Assembly: GCA_964529265.1 (NCBI GenBank) | Contig: CAZGVW010000058.1 | Location: 1 to 28,776 of the forward strand | From: CAZGVW01 sp964529265 | Lineage (GTDB): Bacteria > Planctomycetota > Phycisphaerae > Phycisphaerales > UBA1924 | DNA length: 28,776 nucleotides | Direction: 5' to 3' | Part shown: positions 1 through 7,866 of the stretch, in pieces | Numbering within the stretch: position 1 is the stretch's first letter | Layout of the letters: each line of letters begins with the position of its first letter | Notes under the pieces: generated by a model | What the model saw: the letters and a program-made list of their open reading frames with translations, nothing else | What the model was told of the DNA's origin: nothing | Databases searched by the model: none | Program-made: the position numbers and the translations under genes

Positions 1-1098
1 GTCTTCGGAGTAGTCCCAGCGGCACGCGGCGGTCTGGGTTCCGGGGCGGAAGTCGTAGCCGGCGGGGCCGCCGCGGGTGTAGGCGAACCAGGCCGACCTG
101 TCGACGGTGGTGACGGGAAGCCGGCCGCCCCACTGTATCTCGACGGGGGTCGCCCAGAGTTCGCCAGCAGCCATGGCGTTGACGAAATCGAGACTGTGCG
201 GGTTGGGCATCTCCTCCACAGGGCGCGAAATGCGCGCGCTGCCATCGACCATGACAACGGGGATCTCGGCGCCGGTTTGCGTGTAGACGTCCGCCGAATC
301 GTTGTGGTCGGCGAACGGGGCGTAGAACATGACCTTGCCGGAGGGAAGCCGAAACTCGGCCTCGCCCCTGAAGAAGCGGTAGAAGGTCCAAGGGTTGTTC
401 CAAGGCACAGCGCCCATCGGGATCTGGCACGTGCAGCACCTTCCCGGGAACCAGAAATCCCAATCCGCGCAGTGCTCATGCTGCCCGTAGATGCCCGCGA
501 TCGTGTAACGATAGCCCGGGTTCAGGCGCCAGGCTTCTGAATGGTCGGATGTCGGGTCAGAGGACAGCAAATGCCGCCCGAAGACATCGAGATTCTCAAG
601 CGCCGCGGGATACTGGCCGTCCTTGTTCGCGCGAATGTCCTCCCAGTTTGCCGCAACGTCAATGAGTGGATCGGCTCCGGTGGAGATGAAGACATCCTGG
701 AGCATGTCCACGCCCTGGCCCTCGACGAGGTAATCGCCGAAGGTGATGTGGTAGTTACGGTGGATGTCGTCGTGCGCGATGCCGCTGGGAATCACCCAGC
801 CGTTGTGCTCGAAGCCCTCAGCGGCGAAGAAGCGCGACGGGCGATCCGGGCCGCCTGTATTGAAGCCGGAGGGGAGCCGCCCGCGGCCGGGCGGCGCGTT
901 GGGCATGCGGCCCTTGTTGGCCGCAACGAAGTTGTCCTTCATCACGGCGTGCTGCCAGAGGTTGGCGAGGTCCATCACGAGGCGGCTCGTGAGGCGCGAG
1001 CCGGCGATGACGGGAGTGGCGATGAGGACGAGGAGCGTGAGAACGGCGATGGCGACGGTGAGATCGACGACGGTGAAGGCTCGTGTGCGCGTGTTCAT
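1..1098 (-). CDS. Prepilin-like surface protein, copy A (3' end outside window)
   Basis: The minus-strand frame is open from ATG at 1098 to the window edge: 366 codons and no stop. It is the third member of a tandem family with the genes ending at 1120 and 2356. The N-terminus has a short basic leader, then AFTVVDLTVAIAV and a hydrophobic helix, like a type IV prepilin or type II secretion pseudopilin. Further on are NAPPGR, HRNYHITFGDYLVEGQGVD and MVDGSAR blocks shared with its paralogues; the last recalls the H-X9-DG region of planctomycete prepilin-like proteins. The sequence reaches WDYSED, just where the paralogues begin their dockerin-like tail, so about 38 residues are missing. It starts 21 bp after the stop of copy B with the same spacer sequence, so the genes are probably co-transcribed. 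The specific function is unknown. Confidence 0.85.
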   Translation of the reverse strand, partial: MNTRTRAFTVVDLTVAIAVLTLLVLIATPVIAGSRLTSRLVMDLANLWQHAVMKDNFVAANKGRMPNAPPGRGRLPSGFNTGGPDRPSRFFAAEGFEHNGWVIPSGIAHDDIHRNYHITFGDYLVEGQGVDMLQDVFISTGADPLIDVAANWEDIRANKDGQYPAALENLDVFGRHLLSSDPTSDHSEAWRLNPGYRYTIAGIYGQHEHCADWDFWFPGRCCTCQIPMGAVPWNNPWTFYRFFRGEAEFRLPSGKVMFYAPFADHNDSADVYTQTGAEIPVVMVDGSARISRPVEEMPNPHSLDFVNAMAAGELWATPVEIQWGGRLPVTTVDRSAWFAYTRGGPAGYDFRPGTQTAACRWDYSED

Positions 1099-1119
1099 GG
1101 TGCGGTGTCCCCGGTTTGC

Positions 1120-2334
1120 TTACTGGTTGCAGAGCCCCCATGAACTGAGGAGTTGGGCGAGGTCGCTTGAGCGGACGGGTCGGCCGTCGCCGGCGAGGAG
1201 TGTGGCGAGGTCGCTGCTGTTGACGTTGTTGTCTTCGGAGTAATCCCAGCGGCACGCGGCGGTCTGCGTTCCGGGGCGGAAGTCGTAGCCGGCGGGGCCT
1301 CCGCGGGTGTAGAAGAACCAGGCCGGCCGGAAGGGGTGCAAGACGGTGACGGGAAGACGACCGCGCCAGCGTATCTCGTTGGGGGCCGCCCAGAGTTCGC
1401 CGGCGTGCTGCGCCTTCAGGTACTCACGACCCAATGGGTCGGGCATCTCCTGTGCCGGGCGCGAGATTCGCGCGCTGCCATCCACCATGACAACCGGGAC
1501 TTCAGCGCCCATCTGCGTGTAGACGTCCGCCGACAGGTTGTGGTCGGCGAACGGCGCGTAAAACATGACCTTGCCGGAGGGAAGCCGAAACTCAGCCTCG
1601 CCCCTGAAGAAACGATAGAAGGTCCAGGAGGTGTACCATGGGAAACCGATCCCCGGCGTATGGAAACAGTTTCTTCGGGGCAACCAGAAATCCCAATCCT
1701 CGCAGAGTTCGTGCTGCCCATAGATGCCCGCGATCGTGTAGCGATAGCCCGGGTTCAGGCGCCAGGCTTCTGAGCGGTCGGACGTCGGGTCGGAGGACAG
1801 CCATGCCGCGCCATCGACATCGGTGTTCTCGAACGCGGCGGGGTACAAGCCATCTTCGTTGGAGCGGATGCCTTCCCAGTTGGCGGCAACGTCAATGAGC
1901 GGATCGGCCCCGTTGGAGATAAAGACCTCCTGGAGCATGTCCACGCCCTGGCCTTCGACGAGGTAGTCGCCGAAGGTGATGTGGTAGTTGCGGTGGACGT
2001 CGTCATGTTGGATGCCGCGGCCGGGGATCGTCCACCCGTTGTGCTCGAAGCCTTCAAGCGCGAAGTATCGAGCGGGCCGCTCCGCTGGGCCGGTGTTGGC
2101 GCCGGAAGGGAGACGATCGCGGCCGGGCGGCGCGTTGGGCATGCGGCCCTTGTTGGCGGCGACGAAGTTGTCCTTCATCACCGCGTGCTGCCAGAGGTTG
2201 GCGAGGTCCATCACGAGGCGGCTCGTGAGGCGCGAGCCGGCGATGACGGGTGTGGCGATGAGAATGAGGAGCGCGATAACGGCGATGGCGACGGTGAGAT
2301 CGACGACGGTGAAGGCTCGCGCGCGCGTGTTCAT
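1120..2334 (-). CDS. Prepilin-like surface protein with dockerin-like tail, copy B
   Basis: 404 residues. The leader MNTRARA is followed by FTVVDLTVAIAVIALLILI, which resembles the prepilin cleavage and methylation site, but with Ala instead of Gly before the Phe and Asp instead of Glu at +5. The helix at about residues 8-30 would anchor it or drive pilus-like assembly. The central region is unlike any enzyme I recognise. Cys residues sit around DFWLPRRNCF, and VVMVDGSARISRP matches the DG part of the H-X9-DG motif of planctomycete prepilin-like proteins. The C-terminus carries VNSSDLATLL and RSSDLAQLLSSWG, a dockerin-like pair whose second half lacks the usual Asp/Asn calcium ligands. It lies 21 bp after copy C and 21 bp before copy A. 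Export and surface location are inferred. Confidence 0.9.
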   Translation of the reverse strand: MNTRARAFTVVDLTVAIAVIALLILIATPVIAGSRLTSRLVMDLANLWQHAVMKDNFVAANKGRMPNAPPGRDRLPSGANTGPAERPARYFALEGFEHNGWTIPGRGIQHDDVHRNYHITFGDYLVEGQGVDMLQEVFISNGADPLIDVAANWEGIRSNEDGLYPAAFENTDVDGAAWLSSDPTSDRSEAWRLNPGYRYTIAGIYGQHELCEDWDFWLPRRNCFHTPGIGFPWYTSWTFYRFFRGEAEFRLPSGKVMFYAPFADHNLSADVYTQMGAEVPVVMVDGSARISRPAQEMPDPLGREYLKAQHAGELWAAPNEIRWRGRLPVTVLHPFRPAWFFYTRGGPAGYDFRPGTQTAACRWDYSEDNNVNSSDLATLLAGDGRPVRSSDLAQLLSSWGLCNQ

Positions 2335-2355
2335 GGTGCGGTGTCCCCGGTTTGC

Positions 2356-3549
2356 CTACTGGTTGCAGAGCCCCCATGAACTGAGGAGTTGCGCGAGGTC
2401 GTTTGAGCGGACGGGTCGGCCGGCGCCGGCGAGGAGTGTGGCGAGGTCGCTGCTGTTGACGTTGTCGTCTTCAGAGTAGTCCCAGCGGCACGCGGCGGTC
2501 TGGGTTCCGGGGCGGAAGTCGTAGCCCGCGGGGCCGCCCATGGTGTAGGCGAACCAGGCGTAGCGACCAGGGCCTGAGAATGCGCCCAGCCAAGTAACTT
2601 CCTGCGGCGCCGCCCAAAGTTCTCCGTTCCGGATGGCGTCGCGATACTCGGGATCGTTTCGCGGGTCGGGCATTTCCTCGCGCGGATTGGAGACGCGGGC
2701 GCTGCCATCCACCATCACGATCGGAATGACGGCGCCGGCGGACGTGTAGTTGACCACGGGAGGACCGTGGCTTGCAAGGGGCGCGTAGAACATGACCTTG
2801 CGCGAGGGGTGCTGGAACTGGGCTTCGGTTCCAAAGACGCGGTAGTTGGTCCATAAGGCATGGAACGGCTGGGCGGCCGCGGGACCGCAAGGGCAGCATT
2901 GGCCGGGGAACCAGAAGTCCCACTCGGGGCAGATCTGACTCTGGCCATACAAACCGGCGATGGTGTAGCGGTATCCGGGATTCAGGCGCCAGGCCTGCGA
3001 GTCGTCGAACGTCGGTTCGGATGAGAGCAGCTGATAGCCATTCGGGACAACGGTGTTCTCAAATGCGGCAGGGTATTGGCCATCCTTGTTGGCGCGGATC
3101 TGCTCCCAGTTGGCGGCCACATCAATGGAGGCGTGCGCTCCGGTGGAGATGAAGACATCCTGAAGCATGTCCACGCCCTGGCCTTCGACGAGGTAATCGC
3201 CAAAGGTGATGTGGTAGTTGCGATGGATGTCATCGTGCCGGATGCCGCCGGGAATCTCCCAGCCGTTGTGCGGGGCGCCATCGAGCGCGATGAAGCGGGC
3301 GGGGCGGTCTACGGGCTCCGCGGCTGTTCCGGCGCCGGGCGGCGCGTTGGGCATGCGGCCCTTGTTGGCCGCGACGTAGTTGTCCTTCATCACCGCGTGA
3401 TGCCAGAGGTTGGCGAGGTCCATCACGAGGCGGCTCGTGAGGCGCGAGCCGGCGATGACGGGGGTGGCGATGAGGATGAGGAGCGCGAGAACGGCGATGG
3501 CGACGGTGAGATCGACGACGGTGAACGCCCGCGAGCGATGAGAGGTCAT
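2356..3549 (-). CDS. Prepilin-like surface protein with dockerin-like tail, copy C (first gene of operon)
   Basis: 397 residues from ATG at 3549. This start is chosen because AGGAGA lies 9 nt upstream and the leader MTSHRSRA then matches the length of the leaders in copies A and B; the frame extends to 3618 but the extra residues have no counterpart there. It has the same FTVVDLTVAIAVLALLILI segment, HRNYHITFGDYLVEGQ block, MVDGSAR motif and C-terminal VNSSDLATLL / RSNDLAQLLSSWG pair as copy B. The middle is the most diverged part of the family (for example CCPCGPAAAQPFHALW). As the promoter-proximal copy it is followed by copies B and A with 21 bp spacers. It is probably a processed pilin-like or surface protein of unknown role. 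Confidence 0.88.
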   Translation of the reverse strand: MTSHRSRAFTVVDLTVAIAVLALLILIATPVIAGSRLTSRLVMDLANLWHHAVMKDNYVAANKGRMPNAPPGAGTAAEPVDRPARFIALDGAPHNGWEIPGGIRHDDIHRNYHITFGDYLVEGQGVDMLQDVFISTGAHASIDVAANWEQIRANKDGQYPAAFENTVVPNGYQLLSSEPTFDDSQAWRLNPGYRYTIAGLYGQSQICPEWDFWFPGQCCPCGPAAAQPFHALWTNYRVFGTEAQFQHPSRKVMFYAPLASHGPPVVNYTSAGAVIPIVMVDGSARVSNPREEMPDPRNDPEYRDAIRNGELWAAPQEVTWLGAFSGPGRYAWFAYTMGGPAGYDFRPGTQTAACRWDYSEDDNVNSSDLATLLAGAGRPVRSNDLAQLLSSWGLCNQ

Positions 3550-3690
3550 CGGCGAGTCTCCTGCGGGGCGCGCGTGGCGAATCGGCGCGCCGGCGAACGA
3601 GTTGTGCTGCGTCCCCATGAAGTTTCAACGGGGAATGAGGACAGGCTGATGCTATGTCCGTTTCGGGGGCGCGGCGGTTCCAGGGTTTCC

Positions 3691-3723
3691 GGGGGATTCG
3701 GGGGACTCGGGGGACCCGGGGGG
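3691..3723 (+). other. G-quadruplex-prone tract with 9-nt periodicity
   Basis: Four runs of five to six G (3691-3695, 3700-3704, 3709-3713, 3718-3723) are separated by the 4-nt loops ATTC, ACTC and ACCC. It lies in the 334-bp gap between the prepilin operon and the tRNA, on the template strand for the operon's leader. The local sequence fits the standard G-quadruplex pattern; formation in the cell is not shown. Beyond this tract, bases 3550-3883 hold no gene I can support. Confidence 0.6.
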
Positions 3724-3883
3724 CTCCAGGGATTTGGGCGCGTGGGATTCCATGGCGCGAGGACACGATCTGCGGACAGGGGTTGAACGCCCGGTGGAGG
3801 CGGACAGGCGCGGGTGGGGCGGGGTTCTGGGTGCTTCCTTGACCGGGCGCCCGCGGCTGGCGACAATCCGGCGGTTCACAGCA

Positions 3884-3955
3884 GCGGGCGTAGTTCAGCG
3901 GTAGAACGTCAGCTTCCCAAGCTGAATGTCGCCGGTTCGATCCCGGTCGCCCGCT
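3884..3955 (+). tRNA. tRNA-Gly (anticodon CCC)
   Basis: The cloverleaf can be folded by eye. The acceptor stem GCGGGCG (3884-3890) pairs with CGCCCGC (3948-3954), with discriminator T3955. The D arm is GTTC/GAAC. The anticodon stem TCAGC/GCTGA encloses loop TTCCCAA, giving anticodon CCC at 3916-3918. The T arm GCCGG-TTCGATC-CCGGT has one G-T pair. No CCA is encoded. It reads GGG codons. Confidence 0.95.
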
Positions 3956-4029
3956 TTTCCGGAGCCACCACATCGCCGCGTCGGGAGTCTGATGGCGGGT
4001 CGCATCGCGCGGAGGCGTGACGGGGCGCA

Positions 4030-5289
4030 TCAGGCGCTGTTGGTTTCGCCTGGCAAGGCGCTTCGTTCCGGCGGCTCTTCACGCCGGGTCCGGGGGCGCT
4101 CGATCCAGCACACGCACGCCCACACGACGATGAGCGCCGATGCGCAGAGGGGCAGGAGCCAGAGCGCATCGTCCGCGACGAGCGCTTTGGCGATGGGCCG
4201 CTGGGCCACCATCACCAGCCACACACCGACGACGAGCCAGCCGAGGACGCGGCCCACGGCGAGCCGGGAGCGCCAAGCCTCGACGGCGAGCCATCCGATG
4301 AACGGCGCGGCGAGCACGTAGGTGTTGTTCTCGGTGCGCGGGCTGAAGAGCAGCAGGTACGCCGCAGACAGGGGCGCGATCATGATCGCGGCCATCGCGT
4401 GGCTCTGCGATCTCCTGATCAGGAGCGCGAGCCCGAACGTCGCGGCGCCGGCAAGAACGCGCAGCGCGAGCGCGGCGCGCTCATCGACGATCACGCCGAA
4501 CGTGCGGAGCATGCGGAACACGTCGCTGAAGAGGGCGCCTTCGGACGGCGTCACGCTCGAGGCGCGGAACATGTCCACGAAGCCGGCGTAGGACGCCACG
4601 ACGTACTGCGGGCGCCCGAAGACGAAAGGCAGCGCCGCAAGGACCGGCAGCGCGAGCCCCATGCGCAGGGCGAAGCGCGGAAAGAGCGGCGCCGCCAGCA
4701 GAATCGGAACGACGGCGATGGGCTTCAGGACGAGCGCGAGGCAGGCCCACAGGGCCGCGATCGTCCATTGTCGGCGCTGCAGGGCGTCCGCGAGAAAGAT
4801 GAAGGAGGCGCAGAGGGGGAGGTTGGTCTGTCCGTTTCGTGCGGCGCCCCACGCCAGGGGAAGCGTGAAGACGGTGAGCAGGAAGAACGTATCCATGCCG
4901 ACGTGAGGCTCGATGGCGCGCGCAAGCCGCCGCACGCCGAGGGCGAGCGTCCCAATCGTCAGCACGCGCCACAGGGCCTCGCCCGGACTGAAGGGCAGCC
5001 ACGCGATCGGTGAGAATCCGATGGCGAACTGGGGGAGGTACACGAATCCGGCCAGTTGGTCGGGGTACAGCGTCTCGCCCGCCCACCAGCGCAGGGATGC
5101 CTCTCTGTACGCGGGCGTCACCGTGCGCTCGAAGCCCGGGAGGGCGACCATCGTCGCCCAGAACGCGCAGAAGATCCCCCACCCGATCCAAGCGTTGCGG
5201 CGGTCTTCGGGTTTGCCGATGAAGCGCAGCCACCGGCCGGGCCGATGGTCACCGCTCAAGGTCGATGCAGAGATGGTCGCGATCTCCAA
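4030..5289 (-). CDS. Polytopic membrane glycosyltransferase, GT87/DUF2029-like
   Basis: 419 residues with about ten hydrophobic segments. The segment PAYREASLRWWAGETLYP followed by FVYLPQFAIGFSP is the signature I associate with the GT87/DUF2029 polyprenyl-phosphate-dependent mannosyltransferase-like family, as is LLLFSPRTENNTYVLAAPF near the C-terminus. Such enzymes use lipid-linked sugars on the outer side of the cytoplasmic membrane; the acceptor here is unknown. The start is TTG at 5289 with GGTGGA a few bases upstream. No ATG occurs before residue 46, which is already inside the first membrane helix. It runs tail-to-tail towards the tRNA and lies 181 bp downstream of the PqqB-like gene, so it is probably transcribed separately. 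Confidence 0.8.
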   Translation of the reverse strand: MEIATISASTLSGDHRPGRWLRFIGKPEDRRNAWIGWGIFCAFWATMVALPGFERTVTPAYREASLRWWAGETLYPDQLAGFVYLPQFAIGFSPIAWLPFSPGEALWRVLTIGTLALGVRRLARAIEPHVGMDTFFLLTVFTLPLAWGAARNGQTNLPLCASFIFLADALQRRQWTIAALWACLALVLKPIAVVPILLAAPLFPRFALRMGLALPVLAALPFVFGRPQYVVASYAGFVDMFRASSVTPSEGALFSDVFRMLRTFGVIVDERAALALRVLAGAATFGLALLIRRSQSHAMAAIMIAPLSAAYLLLFSPRTENNTYVLAAPFIGWLAVEAWRSRLAVGRVLGWLVVGVWLVMVAQRPIAKALVADDALWLLPLCASALIVVWACVCWIERPRTRREEPPERSALPGETNSA

Positions 5290-5470
5290 TGGAATCCACC
5301 GGGGCCATCGCCTCGGCTCAGGTCATGTCACGCGCGAGAACCGGCGGCACGTTACCACCTGCGCCTCAAGCCGGTGGTGGCGAACTGCGGCGCTCATGGC
5401 GCCTGGAGCGAGCGATCGGAAGGCCGCGGGCGCACTCGGAGCGGGATGACCACTGGGCAAAGAGCATTCA

Positions 5471-6469
5471 TCAGAGCGGGAAGCGCGTCTTCTCTTGCGC
5501 CACAGCGAAACCTGCCTCCTCGACGCATCGGCGCTCAGGGGAACCCGGCCACTGGGCAGGGTTGGTGTGGTTGAGGTGTGTGAATTGGATCTTCGCCTTC
5601 TCGCGCGCGGGGAGCGGGGCGAAGCGCTCCATGCTGTGCGTGATGAAGGGGTGCGGGAAGGTGGACATATCGCGCCCGGGGATTTCGCCGTTCGCGAAGA
5701 ACGTGCCGTCAATCAGGGCGAGGTCCACGCGGGCGATCTCGTCTTCGATGCGCACGCCCGTCTCATCCCACTCCCGCCAGGAATCGATGTCCGGGATGTA
5801 GAGGACGGATCGCGTGGGGCCATCGATGCGGAATCCGACGACCTCCGAATACTCCTGCCTGTGCGGGACGAGGATGGGCGTGATGCTGAGATCCGCAGCG
5901 AGCGCGACAGGCTCGCCCGGGGCGAGTTCGCGCAATTCGATGTTCCCGAGGCGCACCAGCTGCCCCCACGGGCCGCTTTCGCGCAGAAACGCGGCCATAC
6001 GCGGCATGGCGTGGACGGGAATGCCGCGGGCGCCCATGGATTCGTGGCCGAGGAACATGAGGCCGGTGTAGTGGCCGATGTGGGCGTGCGTGAGGAAAAT
6101 CCCGGCGAGGCCGATGGAGTCCTGCGCGGGGTCGGCGACGCTGAGGTCATGCGCTTGGGCGCGGAAATCGGGCGTGGCGTCGATCATCCAGCGGCGGCCG
6201 GAGCGCGGATCGACGATTCCGATGCACGCGACGCGTCGGGCGAGGGAGGAATCGAGGCGGGCGGGGTGATCGAGCGGCGAGTTGACCTGCGGCGAGCCGC
6301 CGTCCTGGGCTGTGCCGAGGATGAGGATGCAGGGGTGATGCTCGACCGGCGCGGCGTCTTTCGACATCCGACCGTGCGCGCACGATGTGAGCAGCGCGCA
6401 GGTAAACGACATGACGAACAGCCATGCGGCCCGCGCCCCCGCGAAGACTTGATGCAGCTCGCGCCTCAC
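5471..6469 (-). CDS. PqqB-like metallo-beta-lactamase-fold hydrolase, predicted lipoprotein
   Basis: 332 residues from GTG at 6469. This start lies 4 nt after the transporter stop and has GGGGTGA upstream, which suggests translational coupling; a longer frame begins at 6562 inside the transporter gene. The N-terminus is hydrophobic and ends in LLTSC (Cys30), a lipobox. The core begins ILGTAQDGGSPQV, as in the PqqB family, followed by FLTHAHIGHYTGL, IPVHAMPRM and LYIPDIDSW. The HxHxxH metal motif has Gly where canonical members have Asp. No other pqq genes are nearby, so cofactor synthesis is not indicated. The substrate is unknown. Confidence 0.8.
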   Translation of the reverse strand: MRRELHQVFAGARAAWLFVMSFTCALLTSCAHGRMSKDAAPVEHHPCILILGTAQDGGSPQVNSPLDHPARLDSSLARRVACIGIVDPRSGRRWMIDATPDFRAQAHDLSVADPAQDSIGLAGIFLTHAHIGHYTGLMFLGHESMGARGIPVHAMPRMAAFLRESGPWGQLVRLGNIELRELAPGEPVALAADLSITPILVPHRQEYSEVVGFRIDGPTRSVLYIPDIDSWREWDETGVRIEDEIARVDLALIDGTFFANGEIPGRDMSTFPHPFITHSMERFAPLPAREKAKIQFTHLNHTNPAQWPGSPERRCVEEAGFAVAQEKTRFPL

Positions 6470-6473
6470 ACGC

Positions 6474-7763
6474 TCACCCCACGATGAACATCCCCGCCAC
6501 CGCCCCCGTCGTCCAGCACGCCAGTGCGCCCGCGAGCATGGCGCGGAGCCCAAGAGAGGCAAAGTCGGCCCGCCGCTCCGGGGCGATGGCGCTCAGCCCG
6601 CCGATCTGGATCGCGATCGACGGAAGATTCGCAAACCCGCACAGCGCATACGTCGCGATCTGCGCGCCGCGCGAGGAGACGGCGCCTTCGCGAATCCCCT
6701 CCGCGAGCGAGGCGTAGGCCACGAACTCCGTCGCGACCACAGCCTCGCCCATGCGCGAGGCGACGAAGGGCGCATCGCCCCACGGCGCGCCCATGGCCCA
6801 CGCGAAGGGCGTGAGGATGGCGCCGAAGATGGTCTGGAGCGTGAAGGGGGGCAGGCCCGCGCCCTCGCGCCACGCGGCGATGGGCCCCCACTGCGACAGG
6901 GCGCTCAGCGGCCAGTTGATCATCGCCAGCAGCGCGACGAACGCGATGAGCATGGCGGCGACGTTCAGGGCGAGTTTCATGCCGTCGGTGGCGCCCGCCG
7001 CGGCGGCGTCGAGGACGTTGCGGGTCGGCTTCTCTTCAGCGGCTTCCAGCGACCTGAGGTGCTCATCCGGTGGGGATTCGGTCTCCGGGAGCATGATCTT
7101 GGCCATGAGCAGCCCCGCGGGGGCGGACATCACGCTGGCGGTCATCAGGTGCTTGGCGAAGAGGATGCGCGAGGCCTCGTCCTCGCCGCCGAGCAGGCCG
7201 ACATATGCCGCGAGGACGGAGCCGGCGATGGTCGCGAAGCCGCCGGTCATGATGGCCATGATCTGCGAGCGCGTCATGGTCGGGATGTAGGGCTTGACGC
7301 AGAGGGGCGCCTCGGTCTGACCCACGAAGAGGTTCGCCGCGGCGGAGAGGGCCTCGGCGCCGGTGACGCCGAGGGTCTTGCGAAGAGCCCACGCCACGCC
7401 CGCGACAAGCCGCTGCATGACGCCCAGGTGGTACAGCACGGCGGTGAGGGAGGCGAAGAAGATGATCACCGGCAGCACGCGCACCGCGAAGACAAAGCCC
7501 CAGGGGCCGCCGGGATCGGCCAGATCGCCGAAGAGGAAGACGATGCCGTCATCCGCAAAGGTGATGACCCGATTGACCCCCGCGGCAAACAGATCGAACG
7601 CGCGGACGACGGGCGGGAAGCGCAGGAAGAGGAAGGCGAGCACGATCTGAAGCCCGAGGCCGACGCCGACGAGGCGCCAATCGATGCGCCTGCGGTTGGT
7701 GGAGAGAAGGACAGCGATGGCAATGAAAAGGGCGACGCCGAGAAGCCCGGTCAGGCGCGGCAT
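6474..7763 (-). CDS. Concentrative nucleoside transporter (CNT/NupC family)
   Basis: Cation-coupled nucleoside uptake across the inner membrane. With the start at 7763 it has 429 residues, the usual length of bacterial CNT proteins, and begins MPRLTGLLGVALF followed by LSTNRRRIDW, as typical members do. Family motifs visible include AANLFVGQTEAPLCVKPY, AAYVGLLGG, TDGMKLALNVAAMLIAF and ALCGFANLPSIAIQIGG. The frame stays open to 8057, but that extension is Pro/Ala-rich and would overlap the divergent kinase, so it is rejected. An ATG at 7868 is an alternative start. No clear Shine-Dalgarno sequence precedes either start. It is divergent from the uridine-kinase-like gene and is followed directly by the PqqB-like gene. 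Confidence 0.88.
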   Translation of the reverse strand: MPRLTGLLGVALFIAIAVLLSTNRRRIDWRLVGVGLGLQIVLAFLFLRFPPVVRAFDLFAAGVNRVITFADDGIVFLFGDLADPGGPWGFVFAVRVLPVIIFFASLTAVLYHLGVMQRLVAGVAWALRKTLGVTGAEALSAAANLFVGQTEAPLCVKPYIPTMTRSQIMAIMTGGFATIAGSVLAAYVGLLGGEDEASRILFAKHLMTASVMSAPAGLLMAKIMLPETESPPDEHLRSLEAAEEKPTRNVLDAAAAGATDGMKLALNVAAMLIAFVALLAMINWPLSALSQWGPIAAWREGAGLPPFTLQTIFGAILTPFAWAMGAPWGDAPFVASRMGEAVVATEFVAYASLAEGIREGAVSSRGAQIATYALCGFANLPSIAIQIGGLSAIAPERRADFASLGLRAMLAGALACWTTGAVAGMFIVG

Positions 7764-7866
7764 GGGAGGGTGGGATACCAGAATCGGGGCCGGGGCGCCC
7801 GGGGGCGGGCCGCTTGGCGGAGGCCAGTGCTTGTCCCGGAGGGCTGAGTCGGGGAGCATCGGTTTC

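Noticed and set aside
3654..3842. Collagen-like peptide with G-T-R/G-I-R triplets
   Set aside because: The periodicity comes from the 9-nt G-rich tract; no ribosome site and no homologue-like context.
5471..6469. PQQ biosynthesis locus
   Set aside because: Only a PqqB-like protein is present; no pqqA, C, D or E and the metal motif differs.
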